Origin: Clostridia bacterium
GTDB taxonomy: Bacteria; Bacillota; Clostridia; Oscillospirales; CAG-272
Length of the DNA stretch: 15,626 nt
Assembly: GCA_900769475.1 (NCBI GenBank)
Contig: CAAGGQ010000226.1
Location: 1 to 15,626, forward strand
Direction of reading: 5' to 3'
The notes under the pieces were generated by a model. The model ran no database searches. It was not told the origin of the DNA and saw nothing but the letters and a program-made list of their open reading frames with translations. Both the position numbers and the translations under genes were made by a program. Shown here in pieces: positions 1 to 8,084 of this stretch (its first letter is position 1; each line of letters starts with the position of its first letter).

Positions 1-1
1 C

Positions 2-64
2 TCCAATGACCGCCCTGTATATTGCAGTGCTTGCTTTGAGCTGAGAAAGAAGGCTCAAGACTGA
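2..64 (+). CDS. C-terminal end of a zinc-ribbon domain protein (partial)
   Basis: Reading from base 2, 20 codons end in TGA at 62-64 and give a tail with DRPVYCSACF followed by a short basic stretch. Ending on a CxxC pair preceded by DRPVYC is typical of the small CxxC-x17-CxxC zinc-ribbon proteins common in Bacillota, where it forms the last half of the second zinc knuckle. Only this tail is inside the window, so the role (probably nucleic acid or protein binding) is not visible. The gene converges with the minus-strand block and shares its terminator. The family call rests on this short motif alone. Confidence 0.6.
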   Translation, partial: SNDRPVYCSACFELRKKAQD

Positions 65-95
65 TTCTATCTGTATCGTAAAGGAAATAGATTAG

Positions 96-143
96 AAAAC
101 GGTAGAAAAAAGACGCCACATGGCGTCTTTTTTCTACCGTTTT
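96..143. terminator. Bidirectional intrinsic terminator, 23-bp perfect stem
   Basis: Bases 96-118 are the exact reverse complement of 121-143, with only CA between them. The stem begins with AAAA on one side and ends with TTTT on the other, so each strand gives a GC-containing hairpin followed by a U tract. It lies between convergent genes, the zinc-ribbon gene ending at 64 and the Toprim gene ending at 144, and can stop both transcripts. Confidence 0.9.
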
Positions 144-761
144 TCAGTCTTCGGAGGGGGATGCCCCACGTTTTCGCCCCACCAAAGCGCAGTACTCCTC
201 GTAGCTGCAGAGCAGACGCAGGGCGGCCAGGAGAGCGTTGGGGGTCATGCCGGGAGGCAGTTCCAGCCGGGCGGCCAGGGCATCCCGCTTCTCCCGACTT
301 TGCTCGCCCCCCGTCAGACCGTCGATGTAAAGATCGGTCTTGGAGAGGGGATTCTCGGAACGGCGTTGCTCCACGGCCTCCCCATTGGCGTAGGGAGAAA
401 GCAAGCGAAGCAGGAGCTCCCGCTCCATTCCCTCCACTCCAAGGGTCCCCTCGGCTGAGGGCTTTTCCTTCCGTTTCTCCTTCCCCGTGATGCGAGGAAC
501 GTACAAGTGGATCAGTCGCTCCGGGGGGATCATGCCCGAAAGATGGGAACGGATCAGCTTTCCCGCTCCGTCGCTGTCGGTCAAAACGATCACCGGGGTG
601 CTCTTGGCCAGGGCACGAAAGAGCATGGCCTTTTCTTTTTTGTTGAACACGCCAAAGCCGTCGGTGGTCAGGATCTGGCCCTCCATCACCGACTCCAGGC
701 GCAATTTATCATACCGTCCCTCCACGATCACGGGGTACGGGATTTTTAAGCGTTCTTCCAT
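144..761 (-). CDS. RNase M5-like Toprim domain protein (DUF4093 type)
   Basis: The 205-residue product has an N-terminal Toprim fold: the glutamate motif VIVEGRYDK (E14) and the DxD motif TDSDGAGKLIR (D62, D64), the metal-binding residues of Toprim nucleases. This matches the RNase M5 (RnmV) family, which matures 5S rRNA precursor. The C-terminal half, from about residue 115, carries the DUF4093-type region of Clostridia homologues. It starts 6 bases after the uppP stop and lacks a strong Shine-Dalgarno sequence, so it is probably translated by coupling to uppP. It ends directly on the bidirectional terminator, making it the last gene of its operon. The Toprim assignment is firm; the 5S rRNA role is by family. 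No 5S gene is in the window. Confidence 0.8.
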   Translation of the reverse strand: MEERLKIPYPVIVEGRYDKLRLESVMEGQILTTDGFGVFNKKEKAMLFRALAKSTPVIVLTDSDGAGKLIRSHLSGMIPPERLIHLYVPRITGKEKRKEKPSAEGTLGVEGMERELLLRLLSPYANGEAVEQRRSENPLSKTDLYIDGLTGGEQSREKRDALAARLELPPGMTPNALLAALRLLCSYEEYCALVGRKRGASPSED

Positions 762-767
762 AGCCGT

Positions 768-1652
768 TTACCAAAGGAGTCCGAGAACCAGCACCAGAAC
801 ACCCAGCACGATGCGGTAAACACCAAAAGACGCAAAGCTGTGCTTCTTGACAAAGTCCATAAGGAACCGAATGGCCGCCATGGATACCAGGAAGGATACC
901 AAGCATCCAACCGCCAGAACGATCCATGCATCCATAGGAATGGCAATCTCGGTCTCCATCACCCATTTTCCGAAGCCCAAAACCTTGATGCCGCTGGCTC
1001 CAACCATGGCGGGAATGGCCATAAAGAAGGAGAACTCGGCTCCCGCAGTGCGGGAAAGTCCCAGAAGCATAGAGCCCAGAATGGTAGAGCCCGAGCGAGA
1101 GGTTCCGGGAACGATGGAAAGCGCCTGGAAGGCACCGATCCAAAGGGCGGTGCGGCAGGAAATGGAACTCACGTCATCCACCAAAGAAAGTCTTCTCCGA
1201 CGGAAACGCTCGATGAGCAAAAAGGCAATGCCGTATACAATCAGCGCCACCGAAACCACCACCGAGTTGTACAGCCAACCGTCGATATCCTTGGAGGTCA
1301 GAGCCTCCAGGATCTCGTCCAGCACGATCCCCACAAAGGCCGCGGGAAGGCTGGCGATGAGCACCTTTCCCCAAAGGGACCAGGTGTCGCGCTTTTCTTC
1401 TTGGCTCTTTCCTTTTCCAAAGGGCCAAAGCTTGCCCCAAAAAAGGATTACCACCGCAAAGATGGCACCCAACTGAATGACCACCTCGAACATTTCCCAA
1501 AATTCGGAGAGAAAGGCTTGGTCGGCAGTAAAGGCAAAGGGGATCCAATCCTCCAATAGGATCAGGTGCCCCGTGGAGCTGACGGGCAGCCACTCGGTAA
1601 TGCCCTCCACGATGCCATAGAGAATGGCCTTTAAGCATTCAATGATCAGCAT
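768..1652 (-). CDS. uppP: Undecaprenyl-diphosphatase UppP (BacA family)
   Basis: This 294-residue integral membrane protein dephosphorylates undecaprenyl pyrophosphate, recycling the lipid carrier for peptidoglycan and other wall polymers; overexpression gives bacitracin resistance in known cases. The family signatures are intact: GIVEGITEWLPVSSTGHL (residues 13-30, with E16, E20, S26, H29) and PGTSRSGST (182-190, with R186). Several hydrophobic segments are visible, for example around residues 55-72, 97-112, 130-147 and 240-290. Length is slightly above the usual 265-285 because of a basic linker near residues 78-95. The start ATG lies 1 base after the U32-family stop, and its ribosome binding site (AAAGGAG) is inside the end of that gene, so the two are translationally linked. 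Confidence 0.95.
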   Translation of the reverse strand: MLIIECLKAILYGIVEGITEWLPVSSTGHLILLEDWIPFAFTADQAFLSEFWEMFEVVIQLGAIFAVVILFWGKLWPFGKGKSQEEKRDTWSLWGKVLIASLPAAFVGIVLDEILEALTSKDIDGWLYNSVVVSVALIVYGIAFLLIERFRRRRLSLVDDVSSISCRTALWIGAFQALSIVPGTSRSGSTILGSMLLGLSRTAGAEFSFFMAIPAMVGASGIKVLGFGKWVMETEIAIPMDAWIVLAVGCLVSFLVSMAAIRFLMDFVKKHSFASFGVYRIVLGVLVLVLGLLW

Positions 1653-1653
1653 A

Positions 1654-2970
1654 TCAGCAATCTCCTTTCAGGCGATCCTTGGCCCGCTTCTCCAATCCCT
1701 TTCCCGAGGATGCCCGCATGATGTCTCCCACGTGGATCTCAAAGGGCACGCGGCACCAATAGATCATAGAGGGATGAGGCGTGGAAGGAATGGCCTCACC
1801 TTCGGGAGAATACAGCTCCTCCACATCAAATCCAACACCGATCTTGCCGGGAGAAATGACCTCTGCTCCCTCCCCCGCGCTCACCTTGTTGCGCTGGATA
1901 AAGCGATAGAGTCTTCCCTTCTCGGTTTCCATAGGGATGCCCGCCGCGGCAATGGCGCGGGCCTCGGTTTCATCATATTCGATGGCGGTGGAATAATATG
2001 CCTTTTCCCGCAGATAGCCGCATTCGCTAACCAGTTGGGGATTTTCCATGGGATCGTCAAAGTAAAAGCCGGTGCCGTATTCCCGATGGGAAACGCTCTC
2101 CAGCTCCTCCAGCCAGGCAGGATCAAAGCGATAGGACGCGGGATCCTTCCGGTAAGTCTCCATGGCAAGGCGGTAGGCGTTGGTCACCACCGCGGTATAG
2201 TAGGCACTCTTCATTCTTCCCTCAATCTTGAAGGACGCAATTCCGCTCTCCATCAGCTCGGGAATGTGCTCGATCATGCACATGTCCTTGGAGGACATAA
2301 TAAAGGTTCCCACGTTTTCCTGCTGCTCAATGGGAAAGGGCATGTCAAGTCGCTTTTCCTCCACCAGAGCATAGTTCCAGCGGCAGGGCTGGGAGCAGGT
2401 GCCACGGTTTCCGTCCCGCCCGTTGAAGGCGTTGGCCAGCAGACAGCGTCCGCTGTAAGACACGCACATAGAACCGTGGATAAAGGCCTCCAGCTCGATG
2501 TCATCGTCAAGCTCGGCGCGAATGGCCTTGATCTCCTCCATGGTCAATTCTCTTGCCAGTACCAGTCGCTTGGCTCCCATGGCCGCGTAGGCCTTGGCCG
2601 CAGCGGGACTAACAATGCTGGTTTGGGTGGAGATATGGATCTCCATCTCGGGAATGATCTCCCGAACGGTGGCAAGCACGCCCATATCAGCCACGATCAT
2701 GGCATCGATACCCGCGTCCTTGACGTCATTCAGGAACTTGCGAAGCAGAGGATATTCATTGACGTGAGGCATGGTATTGACGGTAAGATACAGCTTTTTA
2801 CCATGGGCGTGAACGAATTTTACTGCCTCGTACAGCTCTTCCACCGTAAAGTTTGCCGCCGCGCTTCGCATTCCAAACATCTGCCCGGCACAGTAGACCG
2901 CGTCGGCGCCGTACAAAATCGCCGCCCGCAGCTTTTCAAAATTCCCCGCAGGGGATAACAATTCAGGCAT
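1654..2970 (-). CDS. Peptidase U32 family protein, TrhP/YrrO-like tRNA hydroxylation enzyme
   Basis: From ATG at 2970 the product has 438 residues and begins MPELLSPAGNF, as U32 proteins do. The U32 signature ELEAFIHGSMCVSYSGRC is present, and cysteines at 169, 176, 192 and 231 match the four-cysteine spacing that binds an Fe-S cluster in characterised relatives such as UbiU. Length and order fit the TrhP2/YrrO branch, which hydroxylates uridine 34 of tRNA with prephenate-derived chemistry, more than a true protease. An in-frame GTG at 2976 sits on top of the Shine-Dalgarno sequence (AGAGG), whereas ATG 2970 is spaced 5 bases from it, so I chose the ATG. It is the first gene before uppP and the RNase M5-like gene. 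Substrate is inferred from family. Confidence 0.85.
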   Translation of the reverse strand: MPELLSPAGNFEKLRAAILYGADAVYCAGQMFGMRSAAANFTVEELYEAVKFVHAHGKKLYLTVNTMPHVNEYPLLRKFLNDVKDAGIDAMIVADMGVLATVREIIPEMEIHISTQTSIVSPAAAKAYAAMGAKRLVLARELTMEEIKAIRAELDDDIELEAFIHGSMCVSYSGRCLLANAFNGRDGNRGTCSQPCRWNYALVEEKRLDMPFPIEQQENVGTFIMSSKDMCMIEHIPELMESGIASFKIEGRMKSAYYTAVVTNAYRLAMETYRKDPASYRFDPAWLEELESVSHREYGTGFYFDDPMENPQLVSECGYLREKAYYSTAIEYDETEARAIAAAGIPMETEKGRLYRFIQRNKVSAGEGAEVISPGKIGVGFDVEELYSPEGEAIPSTPHPSMIYWCRVPFEIHVGDIMRASSGKGLEKRAKDRLKGDC

Positions 2971-2995
2971 AAGCACCTCTTGTGTGTATTTTTTC

Positions 2996-3033
2996 GCGGG
3001 GAAGGAGCTTTTTTGAAAAAACTCCTTCCCCGC
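2996..3033. repeat. Palindrome with 12-bp GC-rich stem
   Basis: Bases 2996-3007 (GCGGGGAAGGAG) are the reverse complement of 3022-3033, and the middle adds a T6/A6 pair around one G. TTTTT runs lie just outside on the U32 side. It could act as a terminator in the 5' leader of the U32-family gene or be one end of an extragenic repeat. Confidence 0.7.
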
Positions 3034-3102
3034 ACCCCATCCTCAAAAAACTTGCAAAACAATTTTTCAAACAACAGCCGTTCATGATGGGAAAGTTTTG
3101 GT

Positions 3103-3122
3103 CAAGCTTTTTCAAAAGCTTG
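3103..3122. repeat. Perfect 9-bp palindrome (AAGCTT core)
   Basis: CAAGCTTTT at 3103-3111 pairs with AAAAGCTTG at 3114-3122 around a 2-base centre. It sits between the GC-rich palindrome and the mini-hairpin array and probably belongs to the same extragenic element. Confidence 0.65.
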
Positions 3123-3140
3123 CGAGGTCAAGTGGCGCAA

Positions 3141-3301
3141 AATCCCTTCGGGATTGGGAACTCGTGCAAGCACGAGATTCCCCGCCCTTGTCGCAGTATG
3201 CGAAGCATACGGGAAGTTGCTTGCAACTTCTTCCTCCTGCAGAGCGCGAAACTCTCCCAACGGCGTTTCTCTTTTGATAACCGGCAATCGCTTGCGATTG
3301 C
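3141..3301. repeat. Array of five mini-hairpins with 2-3 base loops
   Basis: Perfect inverted repeats occur at 3141-3155 (AATCCC, loop TTC), 3161-3176 (CTCGTGC, loop AA), 3196-3210 (GTATGC, loop GAA), 3213-3230 (GAAGTTGC, loop TT) and 3284-3301 (GCAATCGC, loop TT). The arms differ in sequence from one hairpin to the next, while stem length (6-8 bp) and loop size (2-3) stay constant. This is neither CRISPR nor a simple tandem repeat. Confidence 0.75.
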
Positions 3302-3414
3302 GGCGGAGCTTGCGGAGCCTGTTCTCATTTGCGCCTTTTGCGTCAAAGAGAAAAGTGGCTAACAAATTCTACTGACGAAACAGTCTGTCGTTCTTTTGAG
3401 GAACCGATTCTCTT

Positions 3415-5217
3415 TTATTCTTCGCTCTTCGCTTCCTCGATCACGGAAATGCCAAGCACGTCCAGATCGGCCGCGGAAACGGGAGCGGGACACTGGGACA
3501 TGAGCTCGCTGGCGTTCTGTACCTTCGGGAAGGCAACCACATCACGCAAGGAGTCGGCCTCGGTCATCACCATGGCAAGACGGTCCAGACCCATACCGCT
3601 ACCTCCGTGAGGAGGTGCACCGTACTTGTAGGCATCTACCAGGAAACCGAACTTGCGCTCGATATCCTCGCTGGTAAGACCCAGAGCGCGGAACATGCGC
3701 TCCTGCAGCTGCCAGTCGGTGATACGGATCGAGCCCGAAAGCAGCTCTACGCCGTTGAGAACCATATCGTAGCATTGGGCGCGTACCGAGCCGGGATCGC
3801 TCTCCAGAGAATCCAGGCACTCGGGCAAAGGCATGGTAAAGGGATGGTGCATTGCATCCCAGGCACCGGTCTCCTCGTTCCATTCGAAGAAGGGGAACTC
3901 CACCACCCACAGGAAGTTGAACTTGCCCGCGGGAATGAGATCCAGCTTTTTGCCCAGCAGAGAGCGCAGAGCGCCCAGAACGGGAAGCACGACCTTGGTC
4001 TTATCGGCAACGATGAGCATCACGTCGCCCTTCTCCATACCACCGGCGGCCAGAATGGCCTCCAGCTCCTCGTTGGACAGGAACTTGGCAAAGGAGCAGT
4101 TGGGAGCATCATCCACCCAACGGATGTAGGCCAGGCCCTTGGCACCAATGCCTCTGGCATGCTCGGTAAGCTTGTCGATCTCTTTGCGGGTCAGGGTTGC
4201 AGCGGCGTTCTTGGCAACGATGCAACGCACCGAGCCACCATTTTCAATAGCAGAGGTGAAGACGCCAAATCCGCTGTTCTTTACGGTGTCGGAAAGATCC
4301 TGGATCTCCATGCCAAAGCGGGTATCGGGCTTATCCGAGCCATAGCGGTTCATGGCGTCGGCAAAGGTGATGCGGGGCAGAGGCGTTTTGATCTCCACGT
4401 CCAGCACTTCCTTGAACACGCGCTTGATAAAGCCCTCGTTCATAGCCATGATGTCCTCCTGGGTAGCAAAGGACATTTCCAGGTCGATCTGGGTAAATTC
4501 GGGCTGACGGTCGGCACGCAGGTCCTCGTCGCGGAAGCAACGGGCCAGCTGAATGTAGCGGTCAAAGCCCGAAAGCATCAGCAGCTGCTTATAGATCTGA
4601 GGCGACTGGGGCAGCGCGTAAAAGCTTCCCTTGTGCACGCGGCTGGGAACCAGATAGTCACGGGCCCCCTCGGGGGTGGACTTGATCATCATGGGCGTTT
4701 CAATCTCATAAAAGCCGTTCTCGTAGTAATACTGACGGGCAACGCGGGCGATGTCATGACGCATTTTGATGTTACGCTGGAGAGAGGGACGGCGCAGGTC
4801 GAGGTAACGGTACTTCAGAGCCGTTTCGTCCTTGACCTTCTTGGCGTCGGACACCTCAAAGGGAGGCGTCTGGGCGGCGGACAGGATCTTGAGCTCCTTT
4901 ACGAAGATCTCCACCATACCCGTGGGCAGATTGGGATTGGTAGCCCCTTCTCCACGAGGACGGACGGTTCCGTGAACCGCAAGCACGTACTCGGCGCGAA
5001 TACCGAAGGCCTTATCAAAGATCTCCTTCTCGGTCTCGCTGTCAAAGGCCAGCTGAACAATGCCGGTGCGGTCGCGCAGATCAATAAAGATCAGGGCGCC
5101 CAGGTCACGTTGTCTTTGCACCCAGCCCATCACGCAGACATCGGTGCCAATATCAGATTCTCTTACGGTACCGCAATAGTGGGTACGCTTATCGTTTGCA
5201 GTCAATAATTCAGCCAT
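3415..5217 (-). CDS. aspS: Aspartate--tRNA ligase
   Basis: This cytoplasmic class II synthetase charges tRNA with aspartate. Its 600 residues match the bacterial form. The N-terminal OB-fold anticodon domain (about 1-110, with GWVQRQRDLGALIFIDLRDR) is followed by the catalytic core with TPEGARDYLVPSR (181-193) and motif 2 FRDEDLRADRQPEF (228-241). A bacterial GAD insertion follows (roughly 290-420), then motif 3 GMGLDRLAMV near the C-terminus, followed by RDVVAFPK. The ATG follows the phosphoribosyltransferase stop by 2 bases, and its ribosome binding site GGAAGGAG lies inside the last codons of that gene. Whether it is discriminating or also charges tRNA-Asn cannot be told from sequence reading alone. 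Confidence 0.97.
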   Translation of the reverse strand: MAELLTANDKRTHYCGTVRESDIGTDVCVMGWVQRQRDLGALIFIDLRDRTGIVQLAFDSETEKEIFDKAFGIRAEYVLAVHGTVRPRGEGATNPNLPTGMVEIFVKELKILSAAQTPPFEVSDAKKVKDETALKYRYLDLRRPSLQRNIKMRHDIARVARQYYYENGFYEIETPMMIKSTPEGARDYLVPSRVHKGSFYALPQSPQIYKQLLMLSGFDRYIQLARCFRDEDLRADRQPEFTQIDLEMSFATQEDIMAMNEGFIKRVFKEVLDVEIKTPLPRITFADAMNRYGSDKPDTRFGMEIQDLSDTVKNSGFGVFTSAIENGGSVRCIVAKNAAATLTRKEIDKLTEHARGIGAKGLAYIRWVDDAPNCSFAKFLSNEELEAILAAGGMEKGDVMLIVADKTKVVLPVLGALRSLLGKKLDLIPAGKFNFLWVVEFPFFEWNEETGAWDAMHHPFTMPLPECLDSLESDPGSVRAQCYDMVLNGVELLSGSIRITDWQLQERMFRALGLTSEDIERKFGFLVDAYKYGAPPHGGSGMGLDRLAMVMTEADSLRDVVAFPKVQNASELMSQCPAPVSAADLDVLGISVIEEAKSEE

Positions 5218-5219
5218 GT

Positions 5220-5780
5220 TTATAACTCCTTCCCGTTTTTGTCAAACAAGGGTAATTTTTCCAGATAGATCAGATCGTCGCGCTTTGCGGCGTCGCCCTC
5301 GGCCAGAATGGTCATGCGGCCGCAAATCTCGCCTCCGGCTTGAGTGACCAGATGCTCCAGAGCCCGCATGGAATCCCCCAGGGAAACCACGTCGTCCACG
5401 ATCAGAATACGCTTGCCCTTCATCAGAGCGGCATCGGCGGTGTCCAGATAGAGCTTTTGCTCCTTGGCGGTGGTGATGGACTTCACTGTCACCTCCATCA
5501 CGCCGGTCATATAAAGCTTGGGCGCCTTGCGCGCCAGGAAGTACTTTTGGTTGCCCGCCAGCCGTGCCATTTCGTGCACCAGGGGAATGCCCTTGGACTC
5601 GGCGGTGATCATGTAATCGTATTCGGGAGCCCGTGCAAGAAGCTCCTTGGCGCAGGCGGTGGTCAGCTCGGGATCTCCAAAGATCACAAAGCCCGCGATC
5701 TTCAGATCCTCGGTCAGGGGACACAGGGGCAGATCTCTTTCCAGCCCCGCAATGGTCATGTGATGGTATGTTTGCTCCAT
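5220..5780 (-). CDS. Phosphoribosyltransferase family protein (adenine PRT-like)
   Basis: This 186-residue type I phosphoribosyltransferase carries the PRPP-binding signature ILIVDDVVSLGDS (residues 125-137), with the two acidic residues followed by a small-residue loop. An ITAESKGIPLVHEMA segment (58-72) and an ARKAPKLY segment (83-90) resemble adenine and xanthine phosphoribosyltransferases. The loop reads SLGDS where adenine PRT usually has STGGT, so the base specificity is uncertain. It starts after a strong AAGGAGG site 18 bases beyond thiI and is tightly coupled to aspS. A purine-salvage role is likely by family; an orphan or regulatory role (PurR/PyrR-like) is possible. Confidence 0.8.
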   Translation of the reverse strand: MEQTYHHMTIAGLERDLPLCPLTEDLKIAGFVIFGDPELTTACAKELLARAPEYDYMITAESKGIPLVHEMARLAGNQKYFLARKAPKLYMTGVMEVTVKSITTAKEQKLYLDTADAALMKGKRILIVDDVVSLGDSMRALEHLVTQAGGEICGRMTILAEGDAAKRDDLIYLEKLPLFDKNGKEL

Positions 5781-5798
5781 TCGTTTGCTCCTCCTTGA

Positions 5799-6977
5799 TT
5801 AAAACTCGGTGCGGATATGCTCCACGTAAGCGCCGTCCAAGGCTTCCTTGACCAGCGCGTCAAAATCCAACCTCTTTTCCTGCTCCAAAACCTTGGCAAG
5901 CTCGGGGCGGGTGCGGGGATGCTTGGGGGTAAAAACGGTACAACAATCCTCGTAGGGCTGGATGGAGGTCTCAAAGGTGCCGATCTTGCGCGCCACCTGT
6001 ACGATCTCCTCCTTATCCATGCCAATGCAGGGACGGAATACGGGATGGGTAGCCAGAGGATCGGTCACACCAATGGCCTGCATGGTTTGGGAGGCCACCT
6101 GTCCCAGACTCTCGCCGGTGATCAGACCGCCGCACCCCAGACGGGTAGCCAGCTGATCGGCAATGGCCATCATGTATCGGCGCAACAGAAGGGTGAAATA
6201 ATCCTCCTCACAGGTTTTGACCAGCGCCTCCTGGATCTTGGTCAAGGACACCACGTGAACGTTGAAGGAGCCGGCGTATTGCGCCACCTCCCGCGCCAGC
6301 TGAAAGACCTTTTCCCGTGCCAGCTCGCTGGTGTAGGGGAAGGACTCAAAGTGTACCGCCTCCAGCTGAACACCGCGCTTGGCGATCATGTAACCTGCCA
6401 CGGGGGAATCGATGCCCCCCGAGAGCAGAAGCAACGCCCGGCCGTTGGTGCCCACGGGCATACCGCCCGCGCCCTTGAACTGTCCGGCGTGAATGTAGGC
6501 GTGGGTCTCACGAATCTCCACATGCACGATCACCTCGGGGTGATGCACGTCCACGCGGATCTTGGGCACCGTTTCCAGAACGTAGCCTCCCACCTCGGCG
6601 CAGATCTTCATGGAATCCAGAGGGAAGCGCTTGTCCGAGCGCTTGGCCTCCACCTTGAAGGTCTTTTTGCCCTCCAGGAACTGGGGAACGTATTCCTTCA
6701 CGGTCTCCTCAATGGCCTTCATATCCTTTTCACAAACGGCACAGCGGCTGATGCCAACGATGCCAAAGACCTTGGAAACCGTCTCAAACATGCCGTCTAT
6801 ATCGGCAAACTCATCCAAGGGCTCAATGACCAGAGTGCTCTGACTGCGGTCGATCCTGAAGTTCCCGTAGTGCTTCCCGCGGAACCGCAGGGTCTTACAC
6901 AGAGTATCCTCAAAATAGCGGCGGTTGGCGCCCTTAAGCACGATCTCACCGTATTTGCAAAGTAAAATTTCCTTCAT
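5799..6977 (-). CDS. thiI: tRNA sulfurtransferase ThiI (4-thiouridine synthesis)
   Basis: The product has 392 residues and uses ATP to adenylate uridine 8 of tRNA before sulfur transfer; many homologues also feed sulfur to thiamine thiazole synthesis. An N-terminal NFLD/THUMP region (about 1-165) is followed by a PP-loop ATPase with LLLLSGGIDSPVAGYM (SGGIDS at 186-191), GESLGQVASQT (289-299) and the PYEDCCTVFTPKHP segment (341-354) with the catalytic-type cysteine. There is no C-terminal rhodanese domain, the normal short form in Bacillota, where a dedicated cysteine desulfurase supplies sulfur; that partner is not in the window. Its ribosome binding site GAGGAGGG overlaps the stop of the exonuclease gene upstream. 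Confidence 0.96.
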   Translation of the reverse strand: MKEILLCKYGEIVLKGANRRYFEDTLCKTLRFRGKHYGNFRIDRSQSTLVIEPLDEFADIDGMFETVSKVFGIVGISRCAVCEKDMKAIEETVKEYVPQFLEGKKTFKVEAKRSDKRFPLDSMKICAEVGGYVLETVPKIRVDVHHPEVIVHVEIRETHAYIHAGQFKGAGGMPVGTNGRALLLLSGGIDSPVAGYMIAKRGVQLEAVHFESFPYTSELAREKVFQLAREVAQYAGSFNVHVVSLTKIQEALVKTCEEDYFTLLLRRYMMAIADQLATRLGCGGLITGESLGQVASQTMQAIGVTDPLATHPVFRPCIGMDKEEIVQVARKIGTFETSIQPYEDCCTVFTPKHPRTRPELAKVLEQEKRLDFDALVKEALDGAYVEHIRTEF

Positions 6978-6989
6978 GCGCTTCCCTCC

Positions 6990-8072
6990 TCAGTCCTCGT
7001 AGTAATTGGGGAAGAGCTTTTCCCAGACCTTGGCACAGCCGATGGTATCGGCAATGGAGGTATGGGCCACGCCCTCCCAGGAGATCTCCAGTCGCTCCAT
7101 GGCATCGCTCAGGGACGCGTGCACCTGCTCGGGATAATGCTCGGACTGGAAGCGGACGAACTCGTTTGCGGCACAGCGGGTCTTTTTATGCAGCGCCTCC
7201 CGCTCGGCCTCGGTATCGTAGATGTATTTGATGTGGCTGTAGTCGGTGGAAACGCCGTAGGCAATGAGATTCTCGGCCTTGGCAAAGAGCTCCTTGAGGG
7301 TGGGAGTCACCTCCTCAAGGGTGGGAGCATCCACCACCATCTCGGGGGTGATGCCGTGGATCTTTTCGGTGCGCTTCCATTTCTTTTTGTGGATGGGACG
7401 GATCAGGGTATCCATGATCACCCGTCCTGTGCCGTCCACAATGGAGATCGAAAGGATCTCGTCGTGATTGTACACGCCGGTCAGCTCCAGGTCAAAGAAG
7501 AGGACCTCCTCCCGCTTCATGTGGAAATGCTCGGCGCGGTGGGCGTCTCCCTCGGCGCGACGGATGGCCAGATCGGCCTCAAAGCAAGTCTTGCACAGCT
7601 TGCGGCGGTAACGGATCTCCTTACCGCACTCCACGCACATCAGAGGGCGACGAATGGCGGTCTTCTTATCGTAGAAATAGATCACGCTCTTATCGTTCCG
7701 CAGGGTGTAGGCCACGGGCTCCTCAATGACGTCATAATTCATTTGAGAGAGGCGCTCCTTGGTGTAGAACCCGCAGGACGCCGCCCGCTTGGTGCTCATA
7801 CGAACGATCTCGGTGCCGTTCTCCAGGGTCTGGGTCTCAGTCTTTTGGGCCGGAGCGTACCAAAGCTCCGGAGGAGCCTCGACAACGCGGCAGGGGTCAA
7901 AGAAGTAGGTGATGCTGCCATCGGGATTCTCATCGTAGGCAATGGGATCTCCGGCGGGCATCAGGTGCATCATGTTCAAAACATTGCGGGTCAGATAGCT
8001 CTTTTGCTCTGCCTCCGCAGGGGTCACACGGGAAATGGTTGCGCCGGAGCGCAGCTTCATGGTTTGTTTCAA
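6990..8072 (-). CDS. DEDDh 3'-5' exonuclease with a central zinc ribbon
   Basis: I place the start at TTG 8072, 5 bases after a full AAGGAGG site, giving 360 residues. An earlier ATG at 8153 has no site and would read through the folded leader; ATG 8060 is 17 bases from the site. The N-terminal 140 residues match nothing I recognise. A four-cysteine zinc ribbon follows (C146, C149, C160, C163). The C-terminal half is an RNase T/DNA polymerase III epsilon-type exonuclease with all five acidic/histidine positions: D194 and E196 in FFDLELTG, D277 in STDYSHI, H337 and D342 in HTSIADT. Substrate, DNA or RNA, is not evident; the RNA-centred neighbours thiI and aspS make RNA plausible. It is the first gene of its operon. 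Confidence 0.8.
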   Translation of the reverse strand: MKQTMKLRSGATISRVTPAEAEQKSYLTRNVLNMMHLMPAGDPIAYDENPDGSITYFFDPCRVVEAPPELWYAPAQKTETQTLENGTEIVRMSTKRAASCGFYTKERLSQMNYDVIEEPVAYTLRNDKSVIYFYDKKTAIRRPLMCVECGKEIRYRRKLCKTCFEADLAIRRAEGDAHRAEHFHMKREEVLFFDLELTGVYNHDEILSISIVDGTGRVIMDTLIRPIHKKKWKRTEKIHGITPEMVVDAPTLEEVTPTLKELFAKAENLIAYGVSTDYSHIKYIYDTEAEREALHKKTRCAANEFVRFQSEHYPEQVHASLSDAMERLEISWEGVAHTSIADTIGCAKVWEKLFPNYYED

Positions 8073-8084
8073 CGTATCCTCCTT

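Larger units (their letters stand above)
2971..3414. other. Intergenic region with a dense set of palindromes, no gene
   Basis: This 444-base gap lies between the aspS stop and the U32-family start, both on the minus strand. I see no convincing gene: open frames here exist on both strands but lack ribosome binding sites and family likeness. No clear sigma-A promoter is visible for the U32 operon. It holds a 12-bp stem palindrome at 2996-3033, a 9-bp palindrome at 3103-3122, and at least five perfect mini-hairpins between 3141 and 3301, listed separately. The density suggests a repeated extragenic element rather than ordinary spacer. Confidence 0.6.

Noticed and set aside
3141..3301. CRISPR array
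   Set aside because: The hairpin arms differ in sequence, spacing is irregular, and there is no repeated unit or cas gene.
3102..3365. Possible small gene on the minus strand in the palindrome region
   Set aside because: The frame is open only because of the hairpin sequences; no ribosome binding site and no recognisable protein.
3607..5208. Long open frame (533 codons) on the plus strand opposite aspS
   Set aside because: It is the antisense shadow of a clear aspartate--tRNA ligase; no ribosome binding site and no protein-like pattern.
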